From Theropithecus gelada (taxonomy: Eukaryota > Chordata > Mammalia > Primates > Cercopithecidae), in contig NC_037670.1 of assembly GCF_003255815.1 (NCBI RefSeq), forward strand, positions 26,314,672-26,378,671: a DNA stretch of 64,000 nt, read 5' to 3'. The notes beneath the pieces were generated by a model that had not been told where the DNA came from, made no database searches, and was given only the letters and a program-made list of their open reading frames with translations. Positions 24,450-36,676 of the stretch are shown here, piece after piece (position 1 is the stretch's first letter; every line of letters begins with the position of its first letter). Made by a program: the position numbers and the translations under genes.

Positions 24450-24809
24450 TTTAACATTTTTGAAGTTAGGGTGTGACATATACTAGATAGCATGTCATAA
24501 TTTAATGAATTTATTTTCTTTATCAGTGATACTACATCTTACAATTGATGGCGTCTTAATTTCATCAAAATATAATTTTTCATATAAAACTTTGTAGGAT
24601 GCCATTCATTCAGTAATTCAGTCATATTTATGGAGCATCTACTTATACCTGGAAGCTAATGACTCATTGTATGTATTGCATTCATTGCATATATTTTAGT
24701 GGCATTATATTTAAAACTCCTGATTGTAATGCATAATGTGTAGACCTTTATACATTAATGCATTGATATTAATCAGACCTAACTCCATTAATTTAAAAAT
24801 CCATTCTTG

Positions 24810-25455
24810 GCTGGTGTATTAGTTCATTTTCATACTGCTGATAAAGACATACCCAAGACTGGGCAGTTTACAAAGGAAAGAGATTTAATGGAGAACTCAC
24901 AGTTCCATGTGGCTGCGGAAGATTCGCAATCATGGTGGAAGGCAAAGAGGAGCAAGTCATGTCTTACATGGATGGCAACAGGCAAAGAGAGAGCTTGTGC
25001 AAGGAAACTCCCATTTTTAAAACCATCAGATCTCCCGAGACTTATTCACTATCACGAAAACAGCGTGAGAAAAACCTGCCCCCATGATTCAATTACCTCC
25101 CACTAAGTCCCTCCCACAACACATGGGAATTCAAGATGAGATTTGGGTGAGGACACAGCCAAACCGTATTAGCCGGGCCTGGTGGCTCACGCCTGTAATC
25201 CTAACACTTTGGGAGGGCAAGGCAGGCGGATCACTTGAGGTCAGGAGCTCGAGACCAGCCTGGGCAACATGATGAAACTCTGTCTCTACTAAAAATACAA
25301 AAATTAGCACGGCATGGTGGTACACACCTGTCATCTCAGCTACTTGGGAGGCTGAGGCAGGAGAATCGCTTGAACCTAGGAGGCAGAAGTTGCAGTGAGC
25401 TGAGATTGTGCCACTGCACTCCAGCCTGGGCAAGTGAGTCTATCTCAAAAAACAA
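24810..25455 (+). mobile_element. Alu (S-like) split by an LTR at its 5' end
   Basis: The Alu begins gctgg at 24810-24814, is interrupted by an LTR (24815-25171), and resumes at 25172 with 'gccgggcctggtggctcac' to the tail. Its own target-site duplication 'aaaaatccattcttg' lies outside both pieces (24795-24809 and about 25456-25470), which proves that the five bases before the LTR belong to the Alu. The preceding 24450-24794 is AT-rich and unassigned. Confidence 0.88.
24815..25171 (-). mobile_element. THE1-like solo LTR inserted in the Alu
   Basis: Runs from TGTATTAG to 'cacagccaaaccgtatta' (terminal CA decayed to TA), antisense. The 5-bp flanks gctgg and gccgg are copies of Alu positions 2-6 and form the LTR target-site duplication. 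Confidence 0.85.
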
Positions 25456-25483
25456 AAAAATCCATTCTTGTCTAAACCCAGTA

Positions 25484-25662
25484 GTTCTCAATGCTGGCTG
25501 CATGTTAGAACCGTCTGTACAGTTTTCTAAACCATCAGTTCTCAGACCACACTTCTCAGAGATCTGAATTAATTGGTCTCGGAGTGGGGCCCATGCATTA
25601 AGAATTTTTCAAAGCTTCCCAAGTGATCTAGTGTGTAGCCTAGGTTGAGAACATTTTCCCTT
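25484..25662. mobile_element. MER5-like hAT element
   Basis: Ends 'agtagttctcaatgctgg' and 'taggttgagaaca' are near-inverted termini. The middle contains 'gtctcggagtggggcccat', typical of the MER5 short hAT family. Confidence 0.65.
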
Positions 25663-27766
25663 CTTTAGATCAGATGGATTCAAGATTACATAGATGTTTT
25701 AGTAGTTGGGAAATATAAGTGTTTTGTTTTATAGTAGACAACTCGTATTTTTATTACTATTATATTTATGAATGCAAAGAAACTCTATCTATTAAAGCAT
25801 TAGTGGATAACGTTGAAACCATGATATTTGAGGAAATATTGGCTCCTAAAGACATCCATGTCAAATACTGTACAATTTGCGTTTGATTCTTACACACCCA
25901 ACATTATTTGAAGTGAACACCATAAGATCAGGAATGCTGATGAAGTGTAAAACAGTAGCTGTAAAGTTTACAAGATGTCTGAGTAACATGAAGCCTCTCA
26001 AGTGATGTCTATGCACTGAAAGAAAGCAATCTAAGATATCGTTTCCTCGGAATATCCTTTTCATGGCTGTAAGTGAACTCTGCTAATTTCAGGACAGACC
26101 TCTAAGCATACTACAGAGATGGCATAATGCCCTTGTCCCCCCAGCTGGTGCAGTAGTATAATGTGATACCACATCAGACCTCAGGTGGCATAAGAATAGT
26201 ATTTCATGGGAGCCAGCTTGCAGAAGAAAGGACCCTGTTCATTTCTGGGCCCTACCTCTTGCTAACTTTGTAATCTTGGACAAGTTACTAAACTCATCAA
26301 ATCTCTTGTTTCCCAGTATGCACATTTCAGATAATAATTCTGAGGTTCAGCTCTTGTGGATGTTGGAGTTAATCATAGGTAAAAACATACTGCTCCTCAT
26401 GATGGTTCCCTCTGACTGTTTTTGGCTCATTGTGGTGTGTTCCAGAATATTCAAGAAAGAATAGCACCATTAACCCCTTCCATCCTGCCTCTTCCAACCT
26501 CTACAAACTAGTGTGCAGGATTTGGGCACTGTCTGTGTTTAAACAATAGCTTAATGCCTTTTGGGTTCCTTAGATTTGATTTTTTTAAAAAAACGGGCTT
26601 TTCAAATTCATAAGACTTTCCATCCAGTGTTTCCTTGTGGCCTAGTAACAAGATCCTAAAATACGTTCACTTTTGTCTCCCTCCTGCCAGCAAAAGCAAC
26701 CCCTCTCGAGGGTCAGGGGCTGGCTGGGAGCCTGGGGTGTGTTCAACTAGAGAGGACCATGGGCCCTTTAATTTAGGGCCAGGCTGCTGAAAAGAGACTA
26801 ACAGAGCCTCCCAGTCGCCACCCATCGCTGGGTTGAACACGTGAGTTTGAAGTCAGGGGGTGGCGTCCACGTCAAAGTAGCAGAAGATCTCGAAGGAAAA
26901 CAGGAGGAAGGAGACCTTCAAGGAGGAGATTTAGGAGCTTTCGGGCTTGTTCCCTAAAGCCCATAAGTTCCAGTTCAGTTTCACAGTCTCAGGCCCAAGT
27001 GTCCCACTGACTTCAGGGGGACCTTGTCTGTGCTCTTTGAATGTGACCTGCCCTGGGTCAGATGACCATCTCCATGTCCCAAAGGTCAACCAAAGGTCAG
27101 ATTTTACCTGGTTTCTACCACTCACGCTAGTGTAACCCAATCATGGTCTCAATTTCTTAAAAAAAAAAAAAAAAAGCGAGATATTGACAGAAACTCCCAT
27201 TAATAATGTATTTTAATGCCCTACAGATGTGGCAATATAAACAGGTAGCTTTCTTTGCTCTTCATGTTGCTGACATAAACTGGGCAGATACATTTCAAGC
27301 AAATGGGGCTTGACGTGGGTGAAATCTTTCAGCCCTCAGACAAGCCATCATCCTTTTCTCTTCCAAGGCAGAGAAGGAAAGATGAAGGTGACACTGAAGG
27401 GTTCAGGATGAGGCAGGCCATTAGCCAGGCAGACAGCAACCACATCGCCAAGAAGACCTGCTGCTGAGCTGCGCCCCCAGGTGTTAGCTGGGCCACCTAG
27501 GGCTGCTGATTTAAGCTCTCCGAGTTTTCTTTCTCATCATTAAATGCGATCTAATCATATCCCCCGCGTAGAGTTCTGTGCAGATGAAATGAAGTGATGG
27601 AAATGAAGTGGCTGGCACAGTGATAACGAGTCTTCTTAAAATATAAGGTGGTGTCTATTTGAAACTCAAGAGTAAACATGAAAAAGAATCGGCAACTTCC
27701 TATTGAAAGTGAGTTGACTTTGTTAAAAGAAAAGAAAATGTGTAAGCAAAGAAGGAGCTAAAGAAC
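25663..27766. other. Mostly unique, with two MIR-like scraps
   Basis: MIR-like sequence is seen at about 26250-26345 ('taatcttggacaagttacta') and about 27515-27640 ('tggctggcacagtgataacg'). The rest, including a GC-richer patch near 26690-26900, is unassigned. No gene recognised. Confidence 0.45.
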
Positions 27767-27776
27767 GGAATGTATC

Positions 27777-28060
27777 AGCCGGGCACGATGGTGCGCACCT
27801 GTAATCCCAGTACTTTGGGAGGCTGAGGCAGGCAGATCACTTGAGGTAAGGAGTTCAAGATCCACCTGGCCAACATGGCGAAACCTCGTCTCTACTAAAA
27901 ATACAAAAATTAGCCTGGTGTGGTGGTACACATCTGTTGTCCTAGCTACTTGGGAGGCTGAGGCAGGAGAATTGCTTGAACCCAGGAGGCAGAGGTTGCA
28001 GTGAGCCGACATTGCTCCACTGCACTCCAGCCTGGGCAACAGAACAAGACTCTATCTAAA

Positions 28061-28093
<33 letters not shown>
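27777..28093 (+). mobile_element. Alu (S-like) with (TAA)n tail
   Basis: Forward Alu. The tail is expanded to about ten TAA units (28063-28093). Target-site duplication 'ggaatgtatc' at 27767-27776 and 28094-28103. Confidence 0.94.
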
Positions 28094-28094
<1 letters not shown>

Positions 28095-28103
28095 GAATGT
28101 ATC

Positions 28104-28827
28104 CCCTTCCTGGAAAATTATCCTCCAAACCCTGTGGTTGGTCAGCAGGACATGTCACTGTCTGAGACATCACTGTTACTCGGGCTGCAGTAACAGGTCT
28201 GAGGCTGCAAAGTCTGCGGTGGCCTCGTGCCCAGCCTGACCTCAGGCGAGCTGCCGGCTGAGAGGGCGGGTCCAGGGAAGCCCAACCCAGCCCTCCCAAT
28301 GTTTCATTTCATTGCGCACTCCCTGATTTCTGCGGGGTCTGGTGTTAGGCTCCTGGATATGGGGCCGTGTGCTAACTTGCCATAAACAGACTAAAAAGGG
28401 GGAACTTTGCAGCTACGCCAAGTCAAACACCACAGTGAAAACCTGGCCTGAGTTGCCCCAGGGTGTTTCCAAAAGCAAAGCAAACATTATAAATGAACAA
28501 CATGCTCTAATTCTCCACCTCGCGGGACTCACGTTGGGAGACATGTAGACTCTGTGTGTGCGGCTGGGGCTGGCTTCTGGGCCCAGTACTGCCCCCGGGG
28601 TTGCTCCGGAGACCCCCTGATTTTCTCCACCACCCCCCTGATGCTGTGAGAACGTTGCTCGTCATCAGGAGATGACAGCAGCCCTGGTGGCAGCGTTGAT
28701 CATCTAAGGAGCAATAAATCCCTGCTGGCTTTGCCCAGCTGGCTCCATGAGCTAGAATATGTCACTCGATTTGTCTTTGGCTCTGTAGTCCAAGAATCGG
28801 TATTTATTGTCTACGTGTCTAAATCAG
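28104..28827. other. Unassigned unique sequence
   Basis: GC-moderate, with C-rich runs near 28590-28640. No gene, repeat or RNA recognised. Confidence 0.45.
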
Positions 28828-29005
28828 GGAATCTCAACCTCACAATGCATAAGAGTCACATGGATTGGAACAGGGGCTGACATAAAAGCACAGATTCCTA
28901 ACCTCCCCTCCTGAATTTCTGATTCGGTAGTTCTGGGTGGAGGCCCTGAAATGGACATTGCAACAAGCCCCCTGCAACAACTGCAGAGACTCTAAACACA
29001 GATAA
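28828..29005. mobile_element. MER5-like hAT element
   Basis: Reads 'gggaatctcaacctcacaat', 'tttctgattcggtagttctg' and 'aacaagccccctgcaacaac', the layout of the MER5 family. Confidence 0.65.
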
Positions 29006-29134
29006 GCCACTCTATTCTAATCTTGATCACTTTGTACTAATAGCCTCAATGCACTCAATCCCTCACTAATAACTCTCTGTAGGAACCCAGCCCATAAAAC
29101 AAAAAGGCTGTGTGTATGCAGGTTTCAAGTGAAA

Positions 29135-29264
29135 AACTTGGGAGGCTGAGGCAGGAGAATTGCTTAAACCCGGGAAGCAGAGGTTGCAGTGAGCTGGGAT
29201 CGCACCACTGCATTCCAGCCTGGGGGACAGAGTGAGACCAAAAAACAAACAAACAAATGAAAAA
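29135..29264 (+). mobile_element. 5'-truncated Alu (right-arm fragment)
   Basis: Only the last ~130 bp of an Alu, from 'cttgggaggctgaggcagga' to a CAAA-rich tail. Confidence 0.9.
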
Positions 29265-30212
29265 AACCTTGGAGAAAGCTGAAGTCCATGGCCCCGTTCA
29301 CATCAAAGCTCTGAAGGTCCGTTTCCCAGCAGTTGCGCGGTTCATTGTCCCCGCCAAACCGATGTGTGCTCTGGGCTTATCTCTTGAGTCCTGTGGTCAA
29401 TGATATCATCTCTCTACTCCTCCTTCAATGGAATTTCCTAAGATGCAACCCCAGAAAGGTTACCCTTCTGTCGTATCAGTGATTGTCACGTGCCCTGCAA
29501 CTGGCCAAATTAGAAAATAAAGGTGCTTCATCCAGGTGGATAGAGTGCAAGAAGGCACCCCCATCTGGGTGGCTGAATTACAAAAAATACCCTTGCTGAG
29601 TGAACCACCTAGACGAAAGAGACAAGTTCCTGGCAACTCAGGCAGGGACCAAGGCTTGGTTGGATTTCAGCCCCGATGAGGGCCCCTCAGCGGCCACCTT
29701 CGTGCAGGGCCGATGGTGTCCAGGCAAACGCAGCCAATGGAGCCTAAACCTGAACCGAGGCTGGTTTTCCCGTGTCTGTATAGGAGCTGAAGGCCAGCTG
29801 AGAGGTGCCCCCACCTTTCTGTAGGCTGCTGTCTGCCACAGCCAGTTCCTATGTGCATTTTTTCCGAGGTGGAAGGGAAGAGAGCTTAGCCATCGGTCCT
29901 ACCCAGTTCCACATCCCCATTGCCTGCAACAGTGCTCAGTTTATAGAGGCTTATACTTGGAGCATGTCTGCTGATATTAAGTGCACGTACCCAATCCGAG
30001 ACTGGAAATCTCTTATTGTATTCAACCAAACTGCTGCCCTGCAAGTATTTTTCCCACCAGTTGGTCTATTGGTCTTTCACAGCTAAATCCAGACAACACA
30101 TGTAAAATACAAGTTCGTGTAGATCTTCCAGGACCAGAGAAAAGGCATTATTGGTATTATTATTTTACTTTTTTTCTTCTATTTCCACTCACAATTGTCC
30201 TGGCTCACAAAC
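29265..30212. other. Unassigned unique sequence
   Basis: No recognised repeat. Frames are below 95 codons and without motif. Confidence 0.45.
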
Positions 30213-30222
30213 GCATCTTCCT

Positions 30223-30517
30223 GTCTGGGCGCAGTGGCTCATACCTATAATCCTAGCAATTAGGGAGGCCGAGGCAGGTGGACTGCCTGAGGTCAGGAGT
30301 TCGAGACTAGCCTGGCCAATATGGCAAAATCCCATCTCTACTAAGAATGCAAAATTAGCTGGGTGTGGTGGCAGGTGCCTGTAATCCCAGCTACTCATGA
30401 GGCTGAGACAGGAGAATCGCTTGAACCCAGGAAGTGGAGATTGCAGTGAGCCAAGATTGCACCACTGTACTCTAGCCTGGGCAACAGAGCAAGACTCCAT
30501 CTTGAAAAAAAGAAAAA
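30223..30517 (+). mobile_element. Alu (S-like)
   Basis: Forward Alu. Target-site duplication 'gcatcttcct' (30213) and 'gcaccttcct' (30518). Confidence 0.92.
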
Positions 30518-30527
30518 GCACCTTCCT

Positions 30528-31349
30528 CTTCCTGACAACAGTGTCAGCCTGTGCTGTCACCACCAGTGGCCAAGACACAGTTCAGTGGCTGAGACTGAGA
30601 CTGAAGAGCTAAGGAAAGTAGCAAAGGAAATTAAACCACAGCCCTCATGGGGCAGCCCCCGCAGGTGCCCCCATGCAGCCCCCCAGAATAACACTAAAGC
30701 TACCGGCCAAGGACCAGGAGCACGGCTCCTAACTCATTGCTTTGAGGGTGGATCACGCAGGTGTCTCAAGGTGGTTGGGACCAGGGCGGGGGCAGTAAGG
30801 GGGCAGTGACAGATGTGACCTGTGGACGGGAAAGGTGTCTTGGCTAAACGGCAATGAAATAAGGAGTGATTTCTGGGCTTCATTCCGGCTTTCCCAGGCT
30901 TAGGTCAGGCCTTTAAGATGATTTGTGCAAAACCTTTGAAGTTGGATATTTTCTCAGCTCATTTGGGGCCTGCTGGAGTTTGCCGAAAGATAAGAGTTAT
31001 TGGAGATATGAAAGATCCATTTGAAAGGAAGGGAAAAGAACACAGACCCTGAGCCCCTTCCTGTTGGAAAGCAAAGCGAGCCTGTGTGCCTGCCGCCTCT
31101 CTTCCTTCCTTCCTTCCTTCCTCTGCTTTCTTCTCCATTGGCTGGGAGAGCATCCTGAGTGATTTGCAAGCATTTGCTTTCAGGCGTCCATGTCATCTGA
31201 TTTAGACTAGAAATGGGGAGCAGGGGATGCTCGGTGGAGACACCCTGGGAACCTCTTGTGCCTAAATCTCCTGCCTGGTTCTACATTTGGAGGAATTTGT
31301 CCCTAGAAGAAAGGTTCTAAATCATTTCAGATAGAGCACAGGCTCTAGA
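30528..31349. other. Unassigned, with a (TTCC)n
   Basis: A short TTCC microsatellite at about 31102-31122. Otherwise no recognised content. Confidence 0.45.
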
Positions 31350-31360
31350 AACCCTGAATT

Positions 31361-31653
31361 TTTTTGAAACAAGGTCTCACTCTGTCTCCCTAACTGGGGT
31401 GCAGCGGTGTGATCATGGCTCACTGCAGCCTCAACCTCCTGGGCTCAAGAGATCCTTCCACCTCAGCCTCCCAAGTGCCTGGGACCACAGGTGTGCACCA
31501 CCATGCCCGGCTAATTTTTATATTTTTTTGTAGAGATGGGGTTTCACTATGTTGCCCAGGCTGGTCTCAAACTCCTGGACTCATATGATCCTCCCTCCTC
31601 GGCTTCCCAAAGTGCTAGAATTACAGGCATTTTGGGAGCCACCGCACCCGGCA
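31361..31653 (-). mobile_element. Alu (J-like), reverse
   Basis: Antisense J-type Alu with a small insertion near its end ('gcattttgggagccaccgca'). Flanks 'aaccctgaattttt' and 'aaccctgattttt' form the target-site duplication. Confidence 0.9.
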
Positions 31654-31674
31654 GGAACCCTGATTTTTATAACA

Positions 31675-32085
31675 CAGTATATTAGCATCCTAGGGCAGCT
31701 ATAACAAAGCACTTCAAATTAGGTGGCTTAAAACAACTGAAACTTACTCCCAATTCTGGAAGCCAGAATTCTGAAATCAAGGTGCCGGGAGGACCATGCT
31801 GTCTCTGAAGGTCTAGAGAAGGAGGCTTCCTTGCCCCTTCCAGCTTCCGGTGGGGTCTGGCCATCCCCGGCATTCCCTGCCCTACAGCTGCAATCTACGC
31901 CTCAGTCTTCACATACCCTCTTCCCCCTGGGTCTCCTGCTCTTATAAGGACACCAGTAGCATTGGTGTAGGGCCCACCCTAATCCACTGTGACCTCATCT
32001 TAACTCATTATACCTACAGCCCTGCTTCCAAATAAGGTCACATTCTGACGTTCTGAGTGGACAAGAACTTTGCTGGGTGAGAACA
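31675..32085 (-). mobile_element. MLT1-like LTR, reverse
   Basis: Read antisense: 'ggtggcttaaaacaactgaa', 'gaagccagaattctgaaatc', 'cttataaggacaccagtagc', 'tgacctcatcttaactcatt', 'ccaaataaggtcacattctg'. This is the reverse of an MLT1-class MaLR LTR. The following 32086-32441 is unassigned. Confidence 0.7.
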
Positions 32086-32450
32086 CGCTCCAACTCAGTG
32101 CATGGGTTGTAAAATCACCTTTGCTTCTTAGCCTACGGGCCGGGGCTCTAGTCCCAAGCTCCAGACTGTCAGGAGGGAAGCTGCTTTTTCAACCGCTCAT
32201 TGTAAACATCAGCATCTGCACTGATCAAACATGCATCACAGCATCTGCTTTTCTGATTAAGTCGGTATGATTTCCTGAGACTCCAAAACTCAAGTGGGCA
32301 GCAAAAAATTTCAAATTCCCTTTTCCATAACTAAGTATCATTTCTGTCTCAAGCCTTCATCCCACCCCATAATGGAGTTCTTAAACTTGACAATTAAACA
32401 AAGTTCAGTCAATTCAGGAAAAATTTGATCCAATCAGACTTTCTGGTTCC

Positions 32451-32769
32451 TATTTATTTATTTATTTATTTATTTATTTATTTTTGAGGTGGAGTTTCAC
32501 TCTTGTTGCCCAGGCTGGAGTGCAATGGCACGATCTTGGCTCACAGTAACCTCTACCTCCCGGGTTCAAGTGATTCTCCTGCCTCAGCCTCCTGAGTAGC
32601 TGGGGTTACAGGTGCCCGCCACCATGTCTGGCTAATTTTTTTATTTTTTAGTAGAGAAGAGGTTTCACCATGTTGGCCAGGCTAGTCTCAAACTCCTGAC
32701 TTCAGGTGATCCACCCGCCTCGGCCTCCCAAAGTGCTGGGATTACAGGCGTGAGCCACCACACCCGGCC
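32451..32769 (-). mobile_element. Alu (S-like), reverse, with (TTTA)n
   Basis: Antisense Alu whose tail is a TTTA microsatellite (32451-32483). Perfect target-site duplication 'tctggttcc' at 32442-32450 and 32770-32778. Confidence 0.94.
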
Positions 32770-32934
32770 TCTGGTTCCCCTTTCTGTGCGTGGGGGATTA
32801 GTTCCTCCGCCCAGGGAACTTGGGTAACAGCAGGTATCTGAGGGAAGTTTGGGAACATCCAGGCCTCCTGTGTGGTCCTCCTCTGGATACAGATGTCTGC
32901 AGGGATGCACAGGAAGACCCGTGGTCCTTGAGCG

Positions 32935-33335
32935 GAATCATTGTATTCGTCTGCCAAGAATACTGTAATGAAGTTCCACAGGCAGAGTGGCTTAAACAAC
33001 CGGCTTTACTGTCTCACAGTTCTGGAGGCTGGAAGTCGGAGATCAAGGCACCCACAGGGTGGGTTTCTCCTGAAGCCCCTCTCCCTGGCTTGTAGATGCT
33101 GTCTTGTCCCTGTGTCTTCCCAGGGTCATCCCCCTGCATGTATCTGTGTCCTTGTCTCCCCTTCCTGGGAGGACACCCATCAGATTGGGTCAGGACCCCC
33201 CATACGACCTCATTTCAACTTAATCACCTCTTTATACACTCCGTCTCCAAGTACAGCCACATTCTAAGGCACTGGGGGCTAGAACTTCAACATATAAATT
33301 TGGAAGGGGACACAGTTCAGCCCCTGACAATCATC
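32935..33335 (-). mobile_element. MLT1-like LTR, reverse
   Basis: Shows 'agagtggcttaaacaaccgg', 'ctcacagttctggaggctgg', 'gacctcatttcaacttaatc', 'caagtacagccacattctaa' and 'gaacttcaacatataaattt', antisense MLT1 order. Confidence 0.7.
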
Positions 33336-34869
33336 TTTTCATGCCAAGGCGGTAACAGCTCAGATTCACTCGAACATACCAGTGTGCAGGGACCACGAAG
33401 CTTCTTTAGTTCTCCTCCTCCTGAGACCCTCTCCCACGGGCAGCCCAGGGGACTTTAATCTGTTAGGAATATCCTCTCAGCCCTCTCTGTTTGAAACAAG
33501 CTTCTTTGATTGAAACAGGCCTTATTAGGTAAATATGTGTTTGTAGATTCCAGTCTCGTCAGTCCTGTTTCTCTCTTCCCTGGCATCATATCCTACATGG
33601 CGAGCAGCGTGCAGGAAATCTCACAGTCCCCCTGGGAGAGGCGATTGTCTCCCGGTCTGTGCCAGAGGCTAGTCCGACAGCAGCCTCTGTTTCCCAGCAG
33701 GTGTCCAGCAGGATTCTTTGTGAATCCAGCTGATGTCCCTGCAGAAGAGCCTGAGGTCCTGCTCTTGGGGACTCTCACGTGTGACCAAGTACACCATGGT
33801 GATCCCCCCAAGATCTAGTGGGATTCCCACCCCATCCTGGCCAAAGTGGGCTCTTGGCATCCACTGGCTTCCAGCCAGGTCTTGGCTCCCAGCCACCCTG
33901 TTCCCGCTTTGGGAACACATGAGGATCCTGGGTCTCCTCCACACCATGGAGGAGATGAAGGGCGTCAGGAATCGTAGTGTGTGCTCATCCATCCCACCTT
34001 CCTTCAGCCATGTGTGTTCCTTCAATACCCACCCGCACTCCCATACTGAGATGGGGCCTCCTCCAATGTTTCCTAGCAGGGGGAAGAAAAAAAGCCCATT
34101 TTGCAGAGGCTCCCGCTCCACAATGTTATCTGCAGGAGAGACTGTGGCAAGTGTGCGGCCATTCGGCTCCCCTTCCTCACCCTGCCTCCTCCTCCTTATG
34201 CCCCAGGACTGGCAGGACTGGACTTCCCTTGCTCCTTGAAGCCGACACTGGCATGCAGTGTCCTGAGTTTTCTGGATTATAAGAACCTCAAAGATCAGAC
34301 CTGCAGGCCTAGGTCTTTACACGGTAATCGGAGCTAAAGGAACCTTGAAGATTATCTCTTACCAAAGCCTGGCTTACTAGAACACTGTCTTGCTGAGAAC
34401 ATAAGAGCCTATGTTATCAGAACCCACATTAAGAAAGCTTAATGTGTCTTGCCGTTTCTCCTCCACGCCCTGCCTCCCAGGGCAGGCAGAAGAGCAGCCC
34501 TCTCTACTCACAGACCCCAGCTCAGGACTCCTGTGGTGACACCCCCATCTGTAGGGTGGACCCAGAGAGCAGGACAGGACGAAGGCCCCTCTGAAACCCT
34601 CACAGCTGCTCTCAGGGCGGCTGCCCTGTTGCCTCCTTGAGCCTAGGAGTCTCGACCTCCTCCCAGAGGGGCAGAAAAACAAACCGGTAAACAAAACATG
34701 GGCTCAACAATATTCTCTCAAGGTTGGTTCTGTTCTACTCTTGGACTTCAATGCCTGACTTAAAGGCCAAGAGCTTGAGGGGCTTCTTTGCGATCTTGTC
34801 TGACCCGTCTCTCCCCACAAAGACACAGTGGCTCAGAACTCCCAGGCAGAAAGGGGGACTCTGAGAGCT
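33336..34869. other. Unassigned unique sequence
   Basis: Alu-free 1.5 kb. Frames up to 168 codons (33733-34239, +) occur on both strands at once and show no domain. No repeat recognised. Confidence 0.45.
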
Positions 34870-35570
34870 TCCTTCTACAGAGAGCATCATTCTCTCATAG
34901 CTCCAGAGGCTGGAAATCCAAAATCAAGGTGCCGGCAGGGCCGCGACCCTCTGAAGGCTCTAGTGGAGGCCCCTTCCTTGCTGGTCCCAGGCCCTGGTGG
35001 CTCCAAGTCTCCTTGGCCTTTCCTGGCTCATAGTCGCATCACCCCCGTCTCTGCCTCTGTCGTCACGTGGCTGTCCTCCCTCTTCTGTGCCGATCCTCTT
35101 TTTGTAAGGACAGCAGCCATTGGATTTAGGGCCAGTATAACTTCATCTTTAGTTTAGTTTAGTTTTGTTTTGTTTTTGAGACAGCATCTTGCTCTATCAC
35201 CCAGGCTGGAGTGCAGTGGCACAATCAATGCTCACTGCAACCTCCACCTTCCAGGCTCAAGAGATCCTCCCGCCTGAGCCTCCCAAGTAGCTGGGATTAC
35301 AGGTGCTCGCCACCATGCCCTGCAGCTAATTTTTGCATTTTTGTGTAGAGACAGAGGTTCGCCGTGTTGCCCAGGCTGGTGTCAAACTACTGACCTTACG
35401 CGATCCTCCCTCCTCAGCCTCCCAAAGTGCTGGGATTACAGGCATGAGCCACCGCACTGAGCCACATCTTAACTTAATCACACCCATAAAGACTCTATTT
35501 CCAGAGAAGGTCTGAGGTTCTGGGTGGACATGAGTTTTGCAGGGACACTCTTCAACCCACTTCAAGGACT
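34870..35570 (-). mobile_element. MLT1-like LTR, reverse, split by an Alu
   Basis: The left part has 'catagctccagaggctggaa' and 'gtaaggacagcagccattgg'. The right part resumes after the Alu with 'catcttaacttaatcacacc' and 'gagaaggtctgaggttctgg'. Both are consecutive parts of one antisense MLT1-class LTR. Confidence 0.7.
35170..35463 (-). mobile_element. Alu (J/S-like), reverse, nested in the MLT1-like LTR
   Basis: Antisense Alu from a TTTTG-rich tail to 'gagccaccgcactgagcc'. LTR sequence continues on both sides. Confidence 0.9.
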
Positions 35571-36676
35571 CCTGACTTAATGCATCGTGATACTGTTCTT
35601 ACTCCAGCGGTGAGGCCCCAGCCCAGAGTGAGTGCTCGGGAAGAGAGGGGTGCCTGTGCACATGCACCTGTCCTCCCCCCATGCACCATATTTACCGCAA
35701 AGCTGTGCAGCCTCACACATGACCATCAGTAGTCCCCGTCCTCCTACGGTCGCCAGGCCCGAGTCATGCACTCCAGGCTCCCCACTTTCCTGAAACAGCC
35801 CCACCCTTCTCCGGATCTTTTACGACCATTTGCTTATTTGCTTATACCCCTCCTTGTTCCAAAAAGGATTTCAGGCAGATGGTTTTTATTACCAGGCTAA
35901 ATGAACACGGCGAGATCCTGTAGCAAATACAGTCTTCTCGGCAAACATAAATTTCCATGAAGCCAACATGAAAAGACCCAAAAAGTACTCGGAAATTAAA
36001 ATGATCGTGTGAAGCTTGACATCAGGCCCCCTTTCTTATTTTCGTTGACTCGCTGACACACAGTACATTCCTCACCATTTTGCTTTTGAAAGCTTTGTGT
36101 GTTGCTTCTTGCTTTCTGCTAACTCCTTTATGGAAGAGGTCCCCAGCTGGGAAGGGAAGTTCTTGAGGTTAAGAGCTGAACACAGTAAGTGCCTTGCTTT
36201 AGGGCACAAACCTTAGGAAAGAAACTGTGAGTGAAGTTCATCAGGGTATCTGGGGACCCTAGTTTCTGCACCAGAGCTGAGCCCTTTAATCATATTGACG
36301 CTAATTAATTTGCTGGGGTGAGGGTTGAGGAATGCCATTGACTCATGTTTTGTACTGAAAACAGCAGAGGAGATGCAGCCTCCCGAGTTAACATGATGCA
36401 AATTAAGGCCTTTCTCTGGCCTTTGGAAAGGTTTGGCTCTGCTGCTGCCAAAAGTCATTTCAAGAAAACAATGTGTGTGTGTCCAGGGCTGTGTGTGTGG
36501 GTCTGTGTCTGTGCACTTGCATGTGTGTGCCCACACCTGTTGGCGCATGTGCACATTGATGCATATCTGAGTATGTTCCTGTGTTTGGGAGGAGCAGAAA
36601 GCAGAAGCGATGAGGAGGGTGCAAGCAAACCTGGTTCCATGTGGATCAAACTGAACAGTCAGAGAAAGGCCAACGT
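35571..36676. other. Unique sequence with a motif-rich block
   Basis: No repeat recognised apart from an imperfect TG-rich run at about 36470-36560. The block 36280-36480 is dense in developmental transcription-factor motifs and is listed separately. Confidence 0.45.
36280..36480. promoter_or_regulatory. Candidate cis-regulatory block (homeobox/octamer motifs)
   Basis: Contains 'gctaattaatttgc' (paired homeodomain cores, about 36300-36313), GTTAAC (36387-36392, an HNF1 half site), and ATGCAAAT (36396-36403, the octamer) followed by ATTAA. The block is free of repeats. Regulatory function is inferred from motif density only. Confidence 0.25.
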
